DNA from: Streptomyces marinisediminis
GTDB taxonomy: Bacteria > Actinomycetota > Actinomycetes > Streptomycetales > Streptomycetaceae
Direction: 5' to 3'
Length of the DNA stretch: 64,000 bases
Assembly (NCBI RefSeq): GCF_026262575.1
Contig: NZ_JAPKFL010000022.1
Location: 1-64,000 of the forward strand
In this document: positions 33,129 to 41,122 of the stretch, piece after piece
How positions within the stretch are numbered: the first letter of the stretch is position 1
How the letters are laid out: each line of letters opens with the position of its first letter
The notes under the pieces: generated by a model
The model's input: only the letters and a program-made list of their open reading frames with translations
Databases searched by the model: none
Told to the model about the DNA's origin: nothing
Program-made: the position numbers and the translations under genes

Positions 33129-34284
33129 CCCGCCCCCCGTCCTGACCGGCCCGGCCCGCGCCCCGCGCACCCGGGGCGCCGGGTCCGGCCAGGGGGTCGG
33201 GGATGGCGACGGGCTCGCTCAGCCAGTGGTGGGCGCCCAGGCCCGTGGCGTCCAGCAGCTCGGCCGCCTCGCCGGCGCGGGCGAGCGCCCGCACGTACCC
33301 GGCCGGGTCGGTGCGGGCCAGCGCGAGCGGCGGACGCCCGGCGGCCACCCCCAGCCGGGTGAGCGCCGTGCGCTGGGACAGCAGCAGCGCGCCGGGGCCC
33401 GCGCAGGCGTCGAGCGCGACGTGGGCGGTGACGTCGCGGGAGCCGTCCGGCACCGGGGGCACCGCCCGCCCGGCGCGGTAGCCGGTGAGCGTGCCGAACG
33501 GCGGCCGGTCGGCGGCGGTGTGCGCGTAGTCGACGGCGACGGCGAGCCCGGCGTCGAGCGCGCCGACCGCGCGGCGCCAGGCGGCGTCCCGGGGCCGTCC
33601 GATCTCCGCGCGCAGCCCCGGCTCCGGGCCCGCGGGCCACCAGCGCGCCAGCCACCGCGCGTCCGCCCCGGCCACCGGCGGCCCGAGCCGCTCGGCGCCG
33701 TCGGCGCGGACGAGCACACGGCGCCAGCGCCCGTCGGAGTCGGTCTCGGCCACCTCGCAGGCCACGTTGTCCAGCCACTCGTTGGCGAAGAGCAGCCCGC
33801 GCAGGCCCCGGGGCACCCGCGCGCGCCACCGCACCCGGGGGTCGAGTCCGGCCGGGCGGGCCGCGCGCTCGACGGCGACCGGGCGGACCCGCCGGGCGAC
33901 GTCGGCGGGCAGGGCGGCCAGCACACCGGTCAGCAGCTCGCCGCGGCCCGCGCCGACGTCCACCAGCGCCAGCGGCGCGGGGCGGCCGAGCGCGGCGTCC
34001 ACCCGGCACAGCAGTGCGGCGACGGCCTCGGCGTACCGCGGCGAGGCGTGCACGGAGGTGCGGAAGTGCGCGCCGGGCGCCTCATGCACGAAGAAGCCGT
34101 CCGGCCCGTACAGCGCGCGCTCGGTGGCCTCCCGCCAGCCGGTGAAGCCGCCGGGGGCCGGGCCGCAGCGGCCGGCCCCACCGCCGGTCCCGCCGCCGTG
34201 GCCGCCGCCCGGGCCGCCGCCGTGGCCGCCGTCCGGGCCGCCGTCGTGGCCGCCGTCCGGGCCGCCGTCGAAGTGCTCGCTCAC
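33115..34284 (-). CDS. SAM-dependent methyltransferase, MidA / NDUFAF7 family
   Basis: A 389-residue class I methyltransferase of the MidA/NDUFAF7 family. It has GPDGFFVHEAPGAHFRTSVH, the SAM loop LVDVGAGRGELLTGVL, FANEWLDNVACEV and DYAHTAADRPPFGTLTGYRA. In mitochondria NDUFAF7 methylates an arginine of the complex I subunit equivalent to NuoD. Residues 6-40 are a Gly/His/Asp-rich repeat not found in the core family. GTG 34284 follows TACCGT by 7 bases, so it is probably leaderless. An orphan nuoD is 5.7 kb away on the other strand. Protein substrate unproven. Confidence 0.82.
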   Translation of the reverse strand: MSEHFDGGPDGGHDGGPDGGHGGGPGGGHGGGTGGGAGRCGPAPGGFTGWREATERALYGPDGFFVHEAPGAHFRTSVHASPRYAEAVAALLCRVDAALGRPAPLALVDVGAGRGELLTGVLAALPADVARRVRPVAVERAARPAGLDPRVRWRARVPRGLRGLLFANEWLDNVACEVAETDSDGRWRRVLVRADGAERLGPPVAGADARWLARWWPAGPEPGLRAEIGRPRDAAWRRAVGALDAGLAVAVDYAHTAADRPPFGTLTGYRAGRAVPPVPDGSRDVTAHVALDACAGPGALLLSQRTALTRLGVAAGRPPLALARTDPAGYVRALARAGEAAELLDATGLGAHHWLSEPVAIPDPLAGPGAPGARGAGRAGQDGGRVTGG

Positions 34285-34291
34285 GCCGCCC

Positions 34292-34297
34292 ACGGTA
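34292..34297 (-). promoter_or_regulatory. -10 element TACCGT of the MidA-type gene, leaderless
   Basis: TACCGT on the minus strand, 7 bases, then GTG 34284. It shares a 126-base divergent gap with the histidine kinase promoter. Confidence 0.5.
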
Positions 34298-34371
34298 GGC
34301 CCGTCGCGACCTGGTCCCACCCCGCGTCCACCCTGGGGACTAGGCGGACCGCGCACGGATCGGCCCTCCGG

Positions 34372-34403
34372 TTGACCCGAAGGGCGCAACATCTGTTTAC
34401 GCT
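34372..34403 (+). promoter_or_regulatory. Histidine kinase promoter, leaderless
   Basis: TTGACC (34372-34377) and TACGCT (34398-34403) are separated by 20 bases. TACGCT ends 7 bases before GTG 34411 and there is no ribosome binding site. The wide spacing may mean that only the -10 is used or that an activator is needed. Confidence 0.45.
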
Positions 34404-34410
34404 GGGTTAC

Positions 34411-35634
34411 GTGCACCGGCTCTACGAGTTCCTCCGCAGACATCCCATGTGGGTGGACGGCTTCTGGGCCGCCTGCCTGCTGCTGATGTCCGCGCTGTGG
34501 CTGGTGAGCGAGGCGTCGGCGGGCCCGTACACCCGCCTGGAGCGCTGGCAGGTGCTCTCCGCCGTGCCGATCTCGATGACCCTGTGCGCGGTGGTGTGGC
34601 TGCGGCGGCGCTGGCCGGAGTGGATGCTGGTGGCGGCCGGGGCCGCGGGCGTGGCCCAGCTCGCCGTGGGCGTCTTCGCGGTCGTCCCGGACTTCGCGAT
34701 GCTCGTGATCGTCTTCACCGCCGCCTCCGGGCGGGTGCGCTGGGCGTCGCGCTCGGCCCTGGTGGGCGCCTTCGTCGCGCCGACGCTCGCCACGCTCTTC
34801 CTCTTCCCCGGCGGCGAGGGGTCCAGCACCTTCAGCGACGTGGTCGGCACCGTCTTCCTGACCGTCTGCTTCCTGCTGGCCTGGGTGCTGGGCGACTCGC
34901 TGCGCACCCGGCGCGCCTACTACGTGCAGTTGGAGGAGCGCGCGGCCCGGCTGGAGCGGGAGCGGGAGGCGCAGGCGAAGGTGGCCGTCGCCGCCGAGCG
35001 GGCCCGCATCGCGCGCGAGCTGCACGACGTGGTGGCGCACAACGTGTCCGTCATGGTGGTGCAGGCGGACGGCGCCGCCTACGTGCTGGACACCGCGCCG
35101 GAGCAGACCCGGCAGGCGCTGGAGACGATCTCCGGCACCGGCCGGCAGGCGCTGGCCGAGATGCGCCGCCTGCTGGGCGTGCTGCGCAGCAGCGAGGACG
35201 GGGACGGGGGCGAGTACGTGCCGCAGCCGGGCGTGGAGCAGCTCGCCGAGCTGGTCGAGCAGGTGCGCGGCACCGGCCTGACGGTGGACTTCCACGTCGA
35301 GGGCACCCCGCGGCCGCTGCCCAGCGGCGTGGAGCTGACCGCCTACCGCATCGTGCAGGAGGCGCTGACCAACACCCGCAAGCACGGCGGTCCGGAGGCC
35401 GGGGCCCGGGTGCTGCTCACCTACGGCTCCGACGAGCTGGACCTGCTGGCCGAGGACGACGGGCGCGGCGCGCAGGCGGAGCTGTACGAGGAGGGCGGTG
35501 CCGACGGGCTCGGGCACGGGCTGATCGGCATGCGCGAGCGCGTCGGCATGGTCGGGGGGCGGCTGGAGGCCGGCCCGCGGCCCGGCGGCGGCTTCCGGAT
35601 CAGCGCCCGCCTTCCGCTGGCCGGCCGGACCTGA
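34411..35634 (+). CDS. NarL-type two-component sensor histidine kinase
   Basis: A 407-residue kinase with about four to five membrane helices in residues 10-165 (DGFWAACLLLMSALWLV, VLSAVPISMTLCAVVWL, EWMLVAAGAAGVAQLAVGVF and others). A HisKA_3 dimerisation box with the phosphoacceptor in ARIARELHDVVAHNVSVMVV and a HATPase domain (TAYRIVQEALTNTRKHGG, GHGLIGMRERVGMVGG) follow. There is no large extracellular loop, so it probably senses within the membrane. The response regulator starts 109 bases downstream on the same strand. Confidence 0.92.
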   Translation: MHRLYEFLRRHPMWVDGFWAACLLLMSALWLVSEASAGPYTRLERWQVLSAVPISMTLCAVVWLRRRWPEWMLVAAGAAGVAQLAVGVFAVVPDFAMLVIVFTAASGRVRWASRSALVGAFVAPTLATLFLFPGGEGSSTFSDVVGTVFLTVCFLLAWVLGDSLRTRRAYYVQLEERAARLEREREAQAKVAVAAERARIARELHDVVAHNVSVMVVQADGAAYVLDTAPEQTRQALETISGTGRQALAEMRRLLGVLRSSEDGDGGEYVPQPGVEQLAELVEQVRGTGLTVDFHVEGTPRPLPSGVELTAYRIVQEALTNTRKHGGPEAGARVLLTYGSDELDLLAEDDGRGAQAELYEEGGADGLGHGLIGMRERVGMVGGRLEAGPRPGGGFRISARLPLAGRT

Positions 35635-35743
35635 CCCCGGTGGCCGGAGCGGCACCGCCCAGCCCCGCCCACCCGCACCACAAGCACCACACACACCACA
35701 CGCACCATCCGCACGATCCACGACCGTTCGAGAAGAGGGCCCC

Positions 35744-36424
35744 ATGACCGTCCGCCTGATGCTCGTCGACGACCAGGCGTTGCTGCGCACCGGCTTCCGC
35801 ATGGTGCTCGACGCCCAGCCCGACATGGCCGTCGCCGCCGAGGCCGGGGACGGCGCGGAGGCGCTGGAGACGCTGCGGAGCACCGCCGTCGACGTGGTGC
35901 TGATGGACATCCGCATGCCGGTCATGGACGGCGTCGAGGCGACCCGGCGCATCTGCCAGGAGGGCGCGGGCGGCCCCGGCGACCCCCGCGTGCTCATCCT
36001 GACCACCTTCGACCTGGACGAGTACGCGTTCGCCGCGCTCAAGGCCGGGGCCGGCGGCTTCCTGCTGAAAGACGTGCCGCCCGCCGAGCTGCTGTCCGCG
36101 ATCCGGGCGGTGCACAGCGGGGACGCCGTCGTCGCGCCGTCCACCACCAAGCGGCTCATCGACCGCTTCTCGCCGATGCTGCCCAGCGCGCAGGAGCCGG
36201 AGCGCCACCCGGAGCTGGACCGGCTCACCGACCGCGAGCGGCAGGTGCTGCTGCTGGTGGCGCAGGGCATGTCGAACGGAGAGATCGCCGCCCACCTGGT
36301 GCTCTCGGAGGCGACGGTCAAGACCCACGTCGGCCGCATCCTCACCAAGCTGGGCCTGCGCGACCGCGTCCAGGCGGTCGTCCTGGCCTACGAGACGGGG
36401 CTGGTGCGCGCCGGCGGAGCGTGA
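35744..36424 (+). CDS. NarL/LuxR-family response regulator
   Basis: A 226-residue response regulator: receiver domain with VDDQALLRTGFRMVLDAQP, phosphoacceptor Asp in VVLMDIRMPVMDG and Lys in FLLKDVPPAELL. A LuxR helix-turn-helix follows (LTDRERQVLLLVAQGMSNGE, EATVKTHVGRILTKLGL). The ATG at 35744 is preceded by AGAAGAGGGCCCC. The 108-base gap after the kinase gene contains a run of ACCACA/CACCAC triplets. It regulates promoters outside or within this region; targets unknown. Confidence 0.93.
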   Translation: MTVRLMLVDDQALLRTGFRMVLDAQPDMAVAAEAGDGAEALETLRSTAVDVVLMDIRMPVMDGVEATRRICQEGAGGPGDPRVLILTTFDLDEYAFAALKAGAGGFLLKDVPPAELLSAIRAVHSGDAVVAPSTTKRLIDRFSPMLPSAQEPERHPELDRLTDRERQVLLLVAQGMSNGEIAAHLVLSEATVKTHVGRILTKLGLRDRVQAVVLAYETGLVRAGGA

Positions 36425-36452
36425 GCCCGCACGGCCCCGCCCGGGCGGCGGG

Positions 36453-37562
36453 TCAGCGGAGCACGGCCTCCAGGAAGTCGCTGCCCAGCCGCGCGGTGCG
36501 GGCCACGTCGAGCTGGTGCTGCACGTAGCGGCCGTGGCGGCGCGTGGTGAGCAGACCGGCCGCCCGCAGCGTCCGCAGGTGCCGCGAGACCTCCGGCGCG
36601 GTGATCGCCAGCCCCGCGGCCAGCTCCCCCGTCGTGTACGGCGCCCGGGCCAGGAAGCGGCACATGCGCACCCGCACCGGGTGGGCGAGCGCCTCCAGCC
36701 GCCGCTCCATCAGCTCGGCCGACTCCGGCCCCGGCCGCACGTCCGACCCGGCCGCCGAGTACTGGATCACCGGACGCCAGCCGGGCGCGTGCAGCACCAG
36801 CAGGTGCGGCCAGCCGAGCGCCGTGGGCACCAGCGTGACGCCGGGGCCGACGGCCGGGTCCGTCGCCGTCGTCCGCCCATCGGCCAGCTTGTCGACGACG
36901 ATGCTCTCGCCGTGGGCGTCCTGCCGCAGCGCCACCACCGGGGAGACGGCGGCGAGCGCGGCGGCCAGCCCCTTGTGCCGCAGCAGCTCGCCCTTGTGCC
37001 GCGCGTCGGCCGCGAGCTGGCCGCGCACGCGCTGCCAGAGGTCGGCGAAGAACGCCTGCTCGCAGTCTTCCAGCAGGCACCGGATCCAGGCTCGCACCGC
37101 CGGCGGGTCGGCCAGCAGGTGCTGGACGAAGTCGAGCTGGCGCGGTCCGCGGGCGGCGGCCCGCTCCAGGGCCCGTTCCCCGGCGGCCGCGTCCACCAGC
37201 GGCGAGGGTCCGCCGCGGCCGTAGTCGACGGAGCAACTGATCTCCAGCGCGGCGGACACGTACCGCTCGTCGTCCATCTCGTCGACCGCGTCCAGCTCCT
37301 CGGTGAGCGTCGCGCCGGGCACGCTCTGGTGGGGCAGCAGGATGTCCGAGATCGTGGAGCGCCACAGGAAGTCCGCCTCGGCCAGCCGCCCGGCGAGGTC
37401 GGGCTTGAGCGCGGCGGCGGTCGTCGTCGTCCAGCCGTGCAGGCCGGGGTGGTGCGCGGGCTCGGCGAGCGCGTGCAGGGCCACGCCGAGCTCGGCCAGC
37501 GGGGAGGGCGCGAACAGCACGCGTTCGCGCGGCAGCGAGGTGATGTCGATGACGACGCTCAT
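36453..37562 (-). CDS. ArsR-type winged-helix regulator with large N-terminal domain (DUF5937-like)
   Basis: A 369-residue regulator. Residues 1-260 form an alpha/beta domain of the DUF5937 kind (SVVIDITSLPRERVLFAPSP onward). The C-terminal ~80 residues are an ArsR winged helix (LEALAHPVRVRMCRFLARAP, then TAPEVSRHLRTLRAAGLLTT). No ArsR metal-binding cysteine motif is present. The ATG at 37562 has no Shine-Dalgarno; CACGAT lies 6 bases upstream, a weak match to the local leaderless pattern. Such proteins are common in Streptomyces and mostly uncharacterised. It is convergent with the response regulator. Confidence 0.85.
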   Translation of the reverse strand: MSVVIDITSLPRERVLFAPSPLAELGVALHALAEPAHHPGLHGWTTTTAAALKPDLAGRLAEADFLWRSTISDILLPHQSVPGATLTEELDAVDEMDDERYVSAALEISCSVDYGRGGPSPLVDAAAGERALERAAARGPRQLDFVQHLLADPPAVRAWIRCLLEDCEQAFFADLWQRVRGQLAADARHKGELLRHKGLAAALAAVSPVVALRQDAHGESIVVDKLADGRTTATDPAVGPGVTLVPTALGWPHLLVLHAPGWRPVIQYSAAGSDVRPGPESAELMERRLEALAHPVRVRMCRFLARAPYTTGELAAGLAITAPEVSRHLRTLRAAGLLTTRRHGRYVQHQLDVARTARLGSDFLEAVLR

Positions 37563-37662
37563 GGACCCATCGTGCCCGCCGCGGGGCGCGGGCCCGGCGT
37601 CGATTGAGCGGTTCCGTCAATCGGCGTGCCGCCGGGTCCGCAGGCGGCGCACCGTCGAGTCC

Positions 37663-37884
37663 ATGAGCTTCCACGCCGAGTACACATTGGCCCTGTACCG
37701 CGCCGCCCAGCGGGGCGACGTCGACTCCTGGCCGCCCGCACCCGGCGCGCACGACTGGCGCGCCCTGCGCGAGCTGGCCGACGCCGCCCGGGAGACGCGC
37801 CGCCCGGAGTGGGGGCGGCGCGCGCCCCGGGCCCGGTGGCGGCGGCGGCTGCGTCCCCGGCGGCGCCCGGCTGCCTGCCGGTGA
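37663..37884 (+). CDS. Small basic hypothetical protein
   Basis: A 73-residue protein, MSFHAEYTLALYRAAQRGDV then an Arg-rich tail (RRAPRARWRRRLRPRRRPAA). The N-terminal half looks like real protein and I recall similar short Streptomyces proteins, but the Arg tail could be compositional. CACCGT lies 7 bases before the ATG, with no Shine-Dalgarno. It is divergent from the ArsR-type gene. Confidence 0.5.
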   Translation: MSFHAEYTLALYRAAQRGDVDSWPPAPGAHDWRALRELADAARETRRPEWGRRAPRARWRRRLRPRRRPAACR

Positions 37885-37923
37885 GCGCCCGGCGAGCGCC
37901 GCCGCCCGCGGTGGCCGCGCCGG

Positions 37924-39381
37924 TCAGGTGAGCCAGCGCTCCGGGCGGGCCGCGTGCCGACCGGTGCGGGAGCGGTCCGCCTGGGCGGCGACGACGTCGC
38001 GCGCCTCGTCGGCGTCGCGTAGGCGGGCGGCCGTGGAGCCGTTCGCACCGTGGTCGACGTGCACGTCGGCCAGGCGCAGGCGGCGCTGCCAGGGGCCCTG
38101 GGTGAGCCGCACGCTCTGCACCTTGGCGTGCGGCACCAGCTCGTGCACCCGGGTGAGACGGCCGTGCCGGGTGACGAAGGCCGACGCCGTCACCCCGTGC
38201 CCGTAGCCGCGCCACCACACCGGCACCGCGAACCGGCCGCGCCGGGGCACGCCCGCCGCGACGCGCACCGCCTCGGCCACGTCCACCCCGGGCAGCACGC
38301 GCGCCAGCACCCGGGCCGCCACGGCCCGCTCGGCCACCGGCAGCAGCACCGTCGGCGTCTCCCCGGCGCCGCCGCCCGCCACCGCCAGCTCCACGCGCAC
38401 CCAGCCCCGGCGCCGCCACAGCAGCGGCTCGCGCAGCCGCACGCTCTGCACCCGCCCCGGCGGGACGGTGGCGTGCTCGCGGTTGAGCAGCCCGTGGTCG
38501 ACCCGGACGCCGTCGGGGGACTCGGCCACCTTCCAGTCGTACTCGTTCAGGTAGCGGCCGACCGTCGACTTCCAGGCGGCGCCGGCCATCGGCAGCCCCG
38601 TGGCCACGGCGGCCGCCAGGCTGCCGCTGAACCACCACAGCGCCAGCGGGCCGACCAGGAGCGCCAGCAGGAAGCCCCAGCCGGTGCCCATGAGCAGCAG
38701 GCCGACGGTCAGCATGCCCGGCGGTACCCGCAGCAGCTCCCGCTCCGGCGCCTCGCCCGCCCGGGGCGCGGCCTCCGGGGCGATCCCGGCCGCCCGGGCC
38801 AGCAGCTCCGCGCGCAGCGCGACGGCGTCGGCCTCGCCGAGAAAGGCCAGCTCGTCCTTGGCGCTGGTGCCGACGACGTCCAGCTTGAGCTTGGCCACGC
38901 CCACCACGCGGGCCAGCAGCGGACGCGAGACGTCCACCGCCTGGATGCGGTCCAGCCGCAGGTGCGCCACGCGCCGGAACACCAGCCCGGTGCGGATGCG
39001 CAGCTCGGTGTCGGTGACCGCGTAGTACGTCGCCCACCAGGACAGGAACCCGTACGCGGCGGCCAGGGGCACGACCACGGCGAACGCGGCCAGCAGCCAG
39101 CCGAGCGTCAGGTGCTCGAACCACTCGCGGGTGCGCTGGTAGTCCTGGGCGGAGAAGACGACCATGGCCGCGATGGGCGCCCACGCGCGCCGCCACGGCG
39201 TGACCGGGTGCAGCCGCCGCCCCTCGGCCGGGGCGACCCGCTCCCGCTCCAGCGGACCCGGCTGCGGCCCCGCCCCCGCGTCCTCGGGCGCCTCCGCCGG
39301 CGTCCGCCGCTCCGGCTCCGGCTGCGGCTGCGGGCGCCCCTCGTGCCGCGGCTCCGGGCCCGGCCCCGGCGCGGACGTCAC
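37924..39381 (-). CDS. PH-domain membrane protein (YdbT type)
   Basis: A 485-residue protein with two pairs of membrane helices (WLLAAFAVVVPLAAAYGFLS and MLTVGLLLMGTGWGFLLALL region). They alternate with bPH2-type pleckstrin-like domains, seen as YYAVTDTELRIRTGLVFRRV, LRLDRIQAVDVSRPLLARVV and later VRVDHGLLNREHATVPPGRV. The first ~80 residues are Pro/Glu-rich and cytoplasmic. Bacillus relatives YdbS/YdbT act together, with a role in resistance to antimicrobial peptides. GTG 39381 overlaps the stop of the YdbS-like gene (GTGA), so the two are coupled. Confidence 0.88.
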   Translation of the reverse strand: MTSAPGPGPEPRHEGRPQPQPEPERRTPAEAPEDAGAGPQPGPLERERVAPAEGRRLHPVTPWRRAWAPIAAMVVFSAQDYQRTREWFEHLTLGWLLAAFAVVVPLAAAYGFLSWWATYYAVTDTELRIRTGLVFRRVAHLRLDRIQAVDVSRPLLARVVGVAKLKLDVVGTSAKDELAFLGEADAVALRAELLARAAGIAPEAAPRAGEAPERELLRVPPGMLTVGLLLMGTGWGFLLALLVGPLALWWFSGSLAAAVATGLPMAGAAWKSTVGRYLNEYDWKVAESPDGVRVDHGLLNREHATVPPGRVQSVRLREPLLWRRRGWVRVELAVAGGGAGETPTVLLPVAERAVAARVLARVLPGVDVAEAVRVAAGVPRRGRFAVPVWWRGYGHGVTASAFVTRHGRLTRVHELVPHAKVQSVRLTQGPWQRRLRLADVHVDHGANGSTAARLRDADEARDVVAAQADRSRTGRHAARPERWLT

Positions 39382-39896
39382 AGGCCCGCCGAGCGGGCTT
39401 CGCCCAGCTCCGTGAGCCGGTCGCGCAGCCGCTCCGCCTCGGCGGGGAGGAGCCCGGGAATGGCCGCGTCCGTGGTGGCGGCGGCGGTGTGGAGCTGGAG
39501 CCGGGCCAGCCCGTACCGGCGCTCCAGCGGCCCGGAGGTGACCTCCACCAGTTGCATGCGCCCGTACGGGACGACGGTCAGCTCCCGCCACAGCACGCCG
39601 CGGCTGATGAGCAGGTCGTCGTCGCGTTCGACGTAGCGCCACGAGCGCCAGTTGCGGCCCAGCGCGAACCAGCCCCAGGCGGCCGTCGCGGGCCACACCA
39701 GAGCGGGCAGCGCCCACCCCGGGCCGAGCGGCAGCCCCAGCGCGGCGGCCGTGCCGAGCGTCAGCACGCCCGTCGTCGTCAGCAGGACCGTGCGCCGCAT
39801 GCGCAGCAACCCCCGCTCCACGCCCCGCCAGTGCTCCGGCGCGTCCGCTGCCGGTCCGTCCGCGGCGTCCGGCCCGCCCCCTGATCGCTGCTGCAT
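39378..39896 (-). CDS. PH-domain membrane protein (YdbS type)
   Basis: A 172-residue protein with two membrane helices (VLLTTTGVLTLGTAAALGL and PALVWPATAAWGWFALG) followed by a bPH2 domain (RYVERDDDLLISRGVLWREL, VVPYGRMQLVEVTSGPLERR, LHTAAATTDAAIPGL). It forms a pair with the YdbT-like protein through a 4-base overlap. ATG 39896 is chosen because TACCCT ends 6 bases before it; an in-frame ATG at 39920 lies upstream. Divergent from nuoD. Confidence 0.88.
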   Translation of the reverse strand: MQQRSGGGPDAADGPAADAPEHWRGVERGLLRMRRTVLLTTTGVLTLGTAAALGLPLGPGWALPALVWPATAAWGWFALGRNWRSWRYVERDDDLLISRGVLWRELTVVPYGRMQLVEVTSGPLERRYGLARLQLHTAAATTDAAIPGLLPAEAERLRDRLTELGEARSAGL

Positions 39897-39902
39897 GCGT
39901 CC

Positions 39903-39908
39903 AGGGTA
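39903..39908 (-). promoter_or_regulatory. -10 element TACCCT of the YdbS-YdbT pair, leaderless
   Basis: TACCCT on the minus strand, 6 bases, then ATG 39896. It sits in a 55-base divergent gap shared with nuoD, which has CAGACT 6 bases before its own ATG. Confidence 0.5.
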
Positions 39909-39951
39909 GGCGGACGGCACCGGGGCGGCCCGAAGCTGTCAGACTTGGCCC

Positions 39952-41094
39952 ATGACTGAGACGACCGTCGGCATCGGAGGCGCGGCCGAGAGCACGGACA
40001 TGGTGCTCAACATCGGGCCGCAGCACCCCTCGACCCACGGTGTCCTGCGGCTGCGCCTGGTGCTGGACGGCGAGCGGATCAGCGCCGCCGAGCCCGTCGT
40101 CGGCTACATGCACCGCGGGGCGGAGAAGCTGTTCGAGGCCCGCGACTACCGGCAGATCATCGTGCTGGCCAACCGGCACGACTGGCTGTCGGCCTTCTCC
40201 AACGAACTGGGCGTCGTCCTGGCCGTCGAGCGCATGCTCGGCATGGAGGTGCCCGAGCGCGCGGTGTGGCTGCGCACGCTCCTCGCCGAGCTGAACCGGG
40301 TCCTCAACCACCTGATGTTCCTCGGCTCCTACCCGCTGGAGCTGGGCGGCATCACGCCCATGTTCTACGCGTTCCGCGAGCGCGAGGACCTCCAGCACGT
40401 CATGGAGGAGCTGTCCGGCGGGCGGATGCACTACATGTTCAACCGCGTCGGCGGGCTCAAGGAGGACCTGCCCGCGGGCTGGCTCGGGCGGACGCGGGCG
40501 GCCGTCGCGGCGGTGCGTTCGCGCATGCACGTCTACGACGACCTCGTGCTCGGCAACGAGATCTTCCGCGCCCGCACCCGCGGGGTCGGCGTGCTGCGCC
40601 CGGAGGCGGTGCACGCCTACGGCGTCAGCGGCCCGATCGCGCGCGCCTCCGGCGTCGACTTCGACCTGCGGCGCGACGAGCCCTACCTCGCCTACCCGGA
40701 GCTGGCCGGGACCCTGCGCGTCGTCACCCGCGAGGCCGGTGACTGCCTCGCCCGGTTCGAGGTCCTGCTCGGCCAGACCCACAACGCGCTCGACCTCGCC
40801 GACGCCTGCCTGGACCGCCTCGCGGAGCTGCCGCCCGGGCCGGTCAACCAGCGTCTGCCCAAGGTGCTCAAGGCCCCGGAGGGCGCGACGTACGCGTGGA
40901 CCGAGAACCCGCTCGGGCTCAACGGCTACTACCTGGTCTCCAAGGGCGAGAAGACCCCGTACCGGCTCAAGCTGCGCTCGGCGTCGTACAACAACATCCA
41001 GGCCCTCACCGAGCTCCTGCCGGGCACGCTCGTCGCCGACATGGTGGCCGTCCTCGGCTCGTTCTTCTTCGTCGTCGGCGACATCGACAAGTAG
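39952..41094 (+). CDS. nuoD: Orphan NADH-quinone oxidoreductase subunit D (NuoD-like)
   Basis: NuoD is the 49-kDa complex I subunit that lines the quinone site. The 380-residue protein has the family signatures NIGPQHPSTHGVLRLRLVLD, VVGYMHRGAEKLFEARDYRQ, NRVLNHLMFLGSYPLELGG, YGVSGPIARASGVDFDLR and the C-terminal VVGDIDK. The His pair expected at the quinone pocket (PQHPSTHG) is present. No other nuo gene lies in the window, so this is a second, isolated copy outside the main nuo operon. ATG 39952 has no ribosome binding site. Confidence 0.94.
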   Translation: MTETTVGIGGAAESTDMVLNIGPQHPSTHGVLRLRLVLDGERISAAEPVVGYMHRGAEKLFEARDYRQIIVLANRHDWLSAFSNELGVVLAVERMLGMEVPERAVWLRTLLAELNRVLNHLMFLGSYPLELGGITPMFYAFREREDLQHVMEELSGGRMHYMFNRVGGLKEDLPAGWLGRTRAAVAAVRSRMHVYDDLVLGNEIFRARTRGVGVLRPEAVHAYGVSGPIARASGVDFDLRRDEPYLAYPELAGTLRVVTREAGDCLARFEVLLGQTHNALDLADACLDRLAELPPGPVNQRLPKVLKAPEGATYAWTENPLGLNGYYLVSKGEKTPYRLKLRSASYNNIQALTELLPGTLVADMVAVLGSFFFVVGDIDK

Positions 41095-41122
41095 GCGCGG
41101 GCCGCGCGCCGCCGGACGGGGC

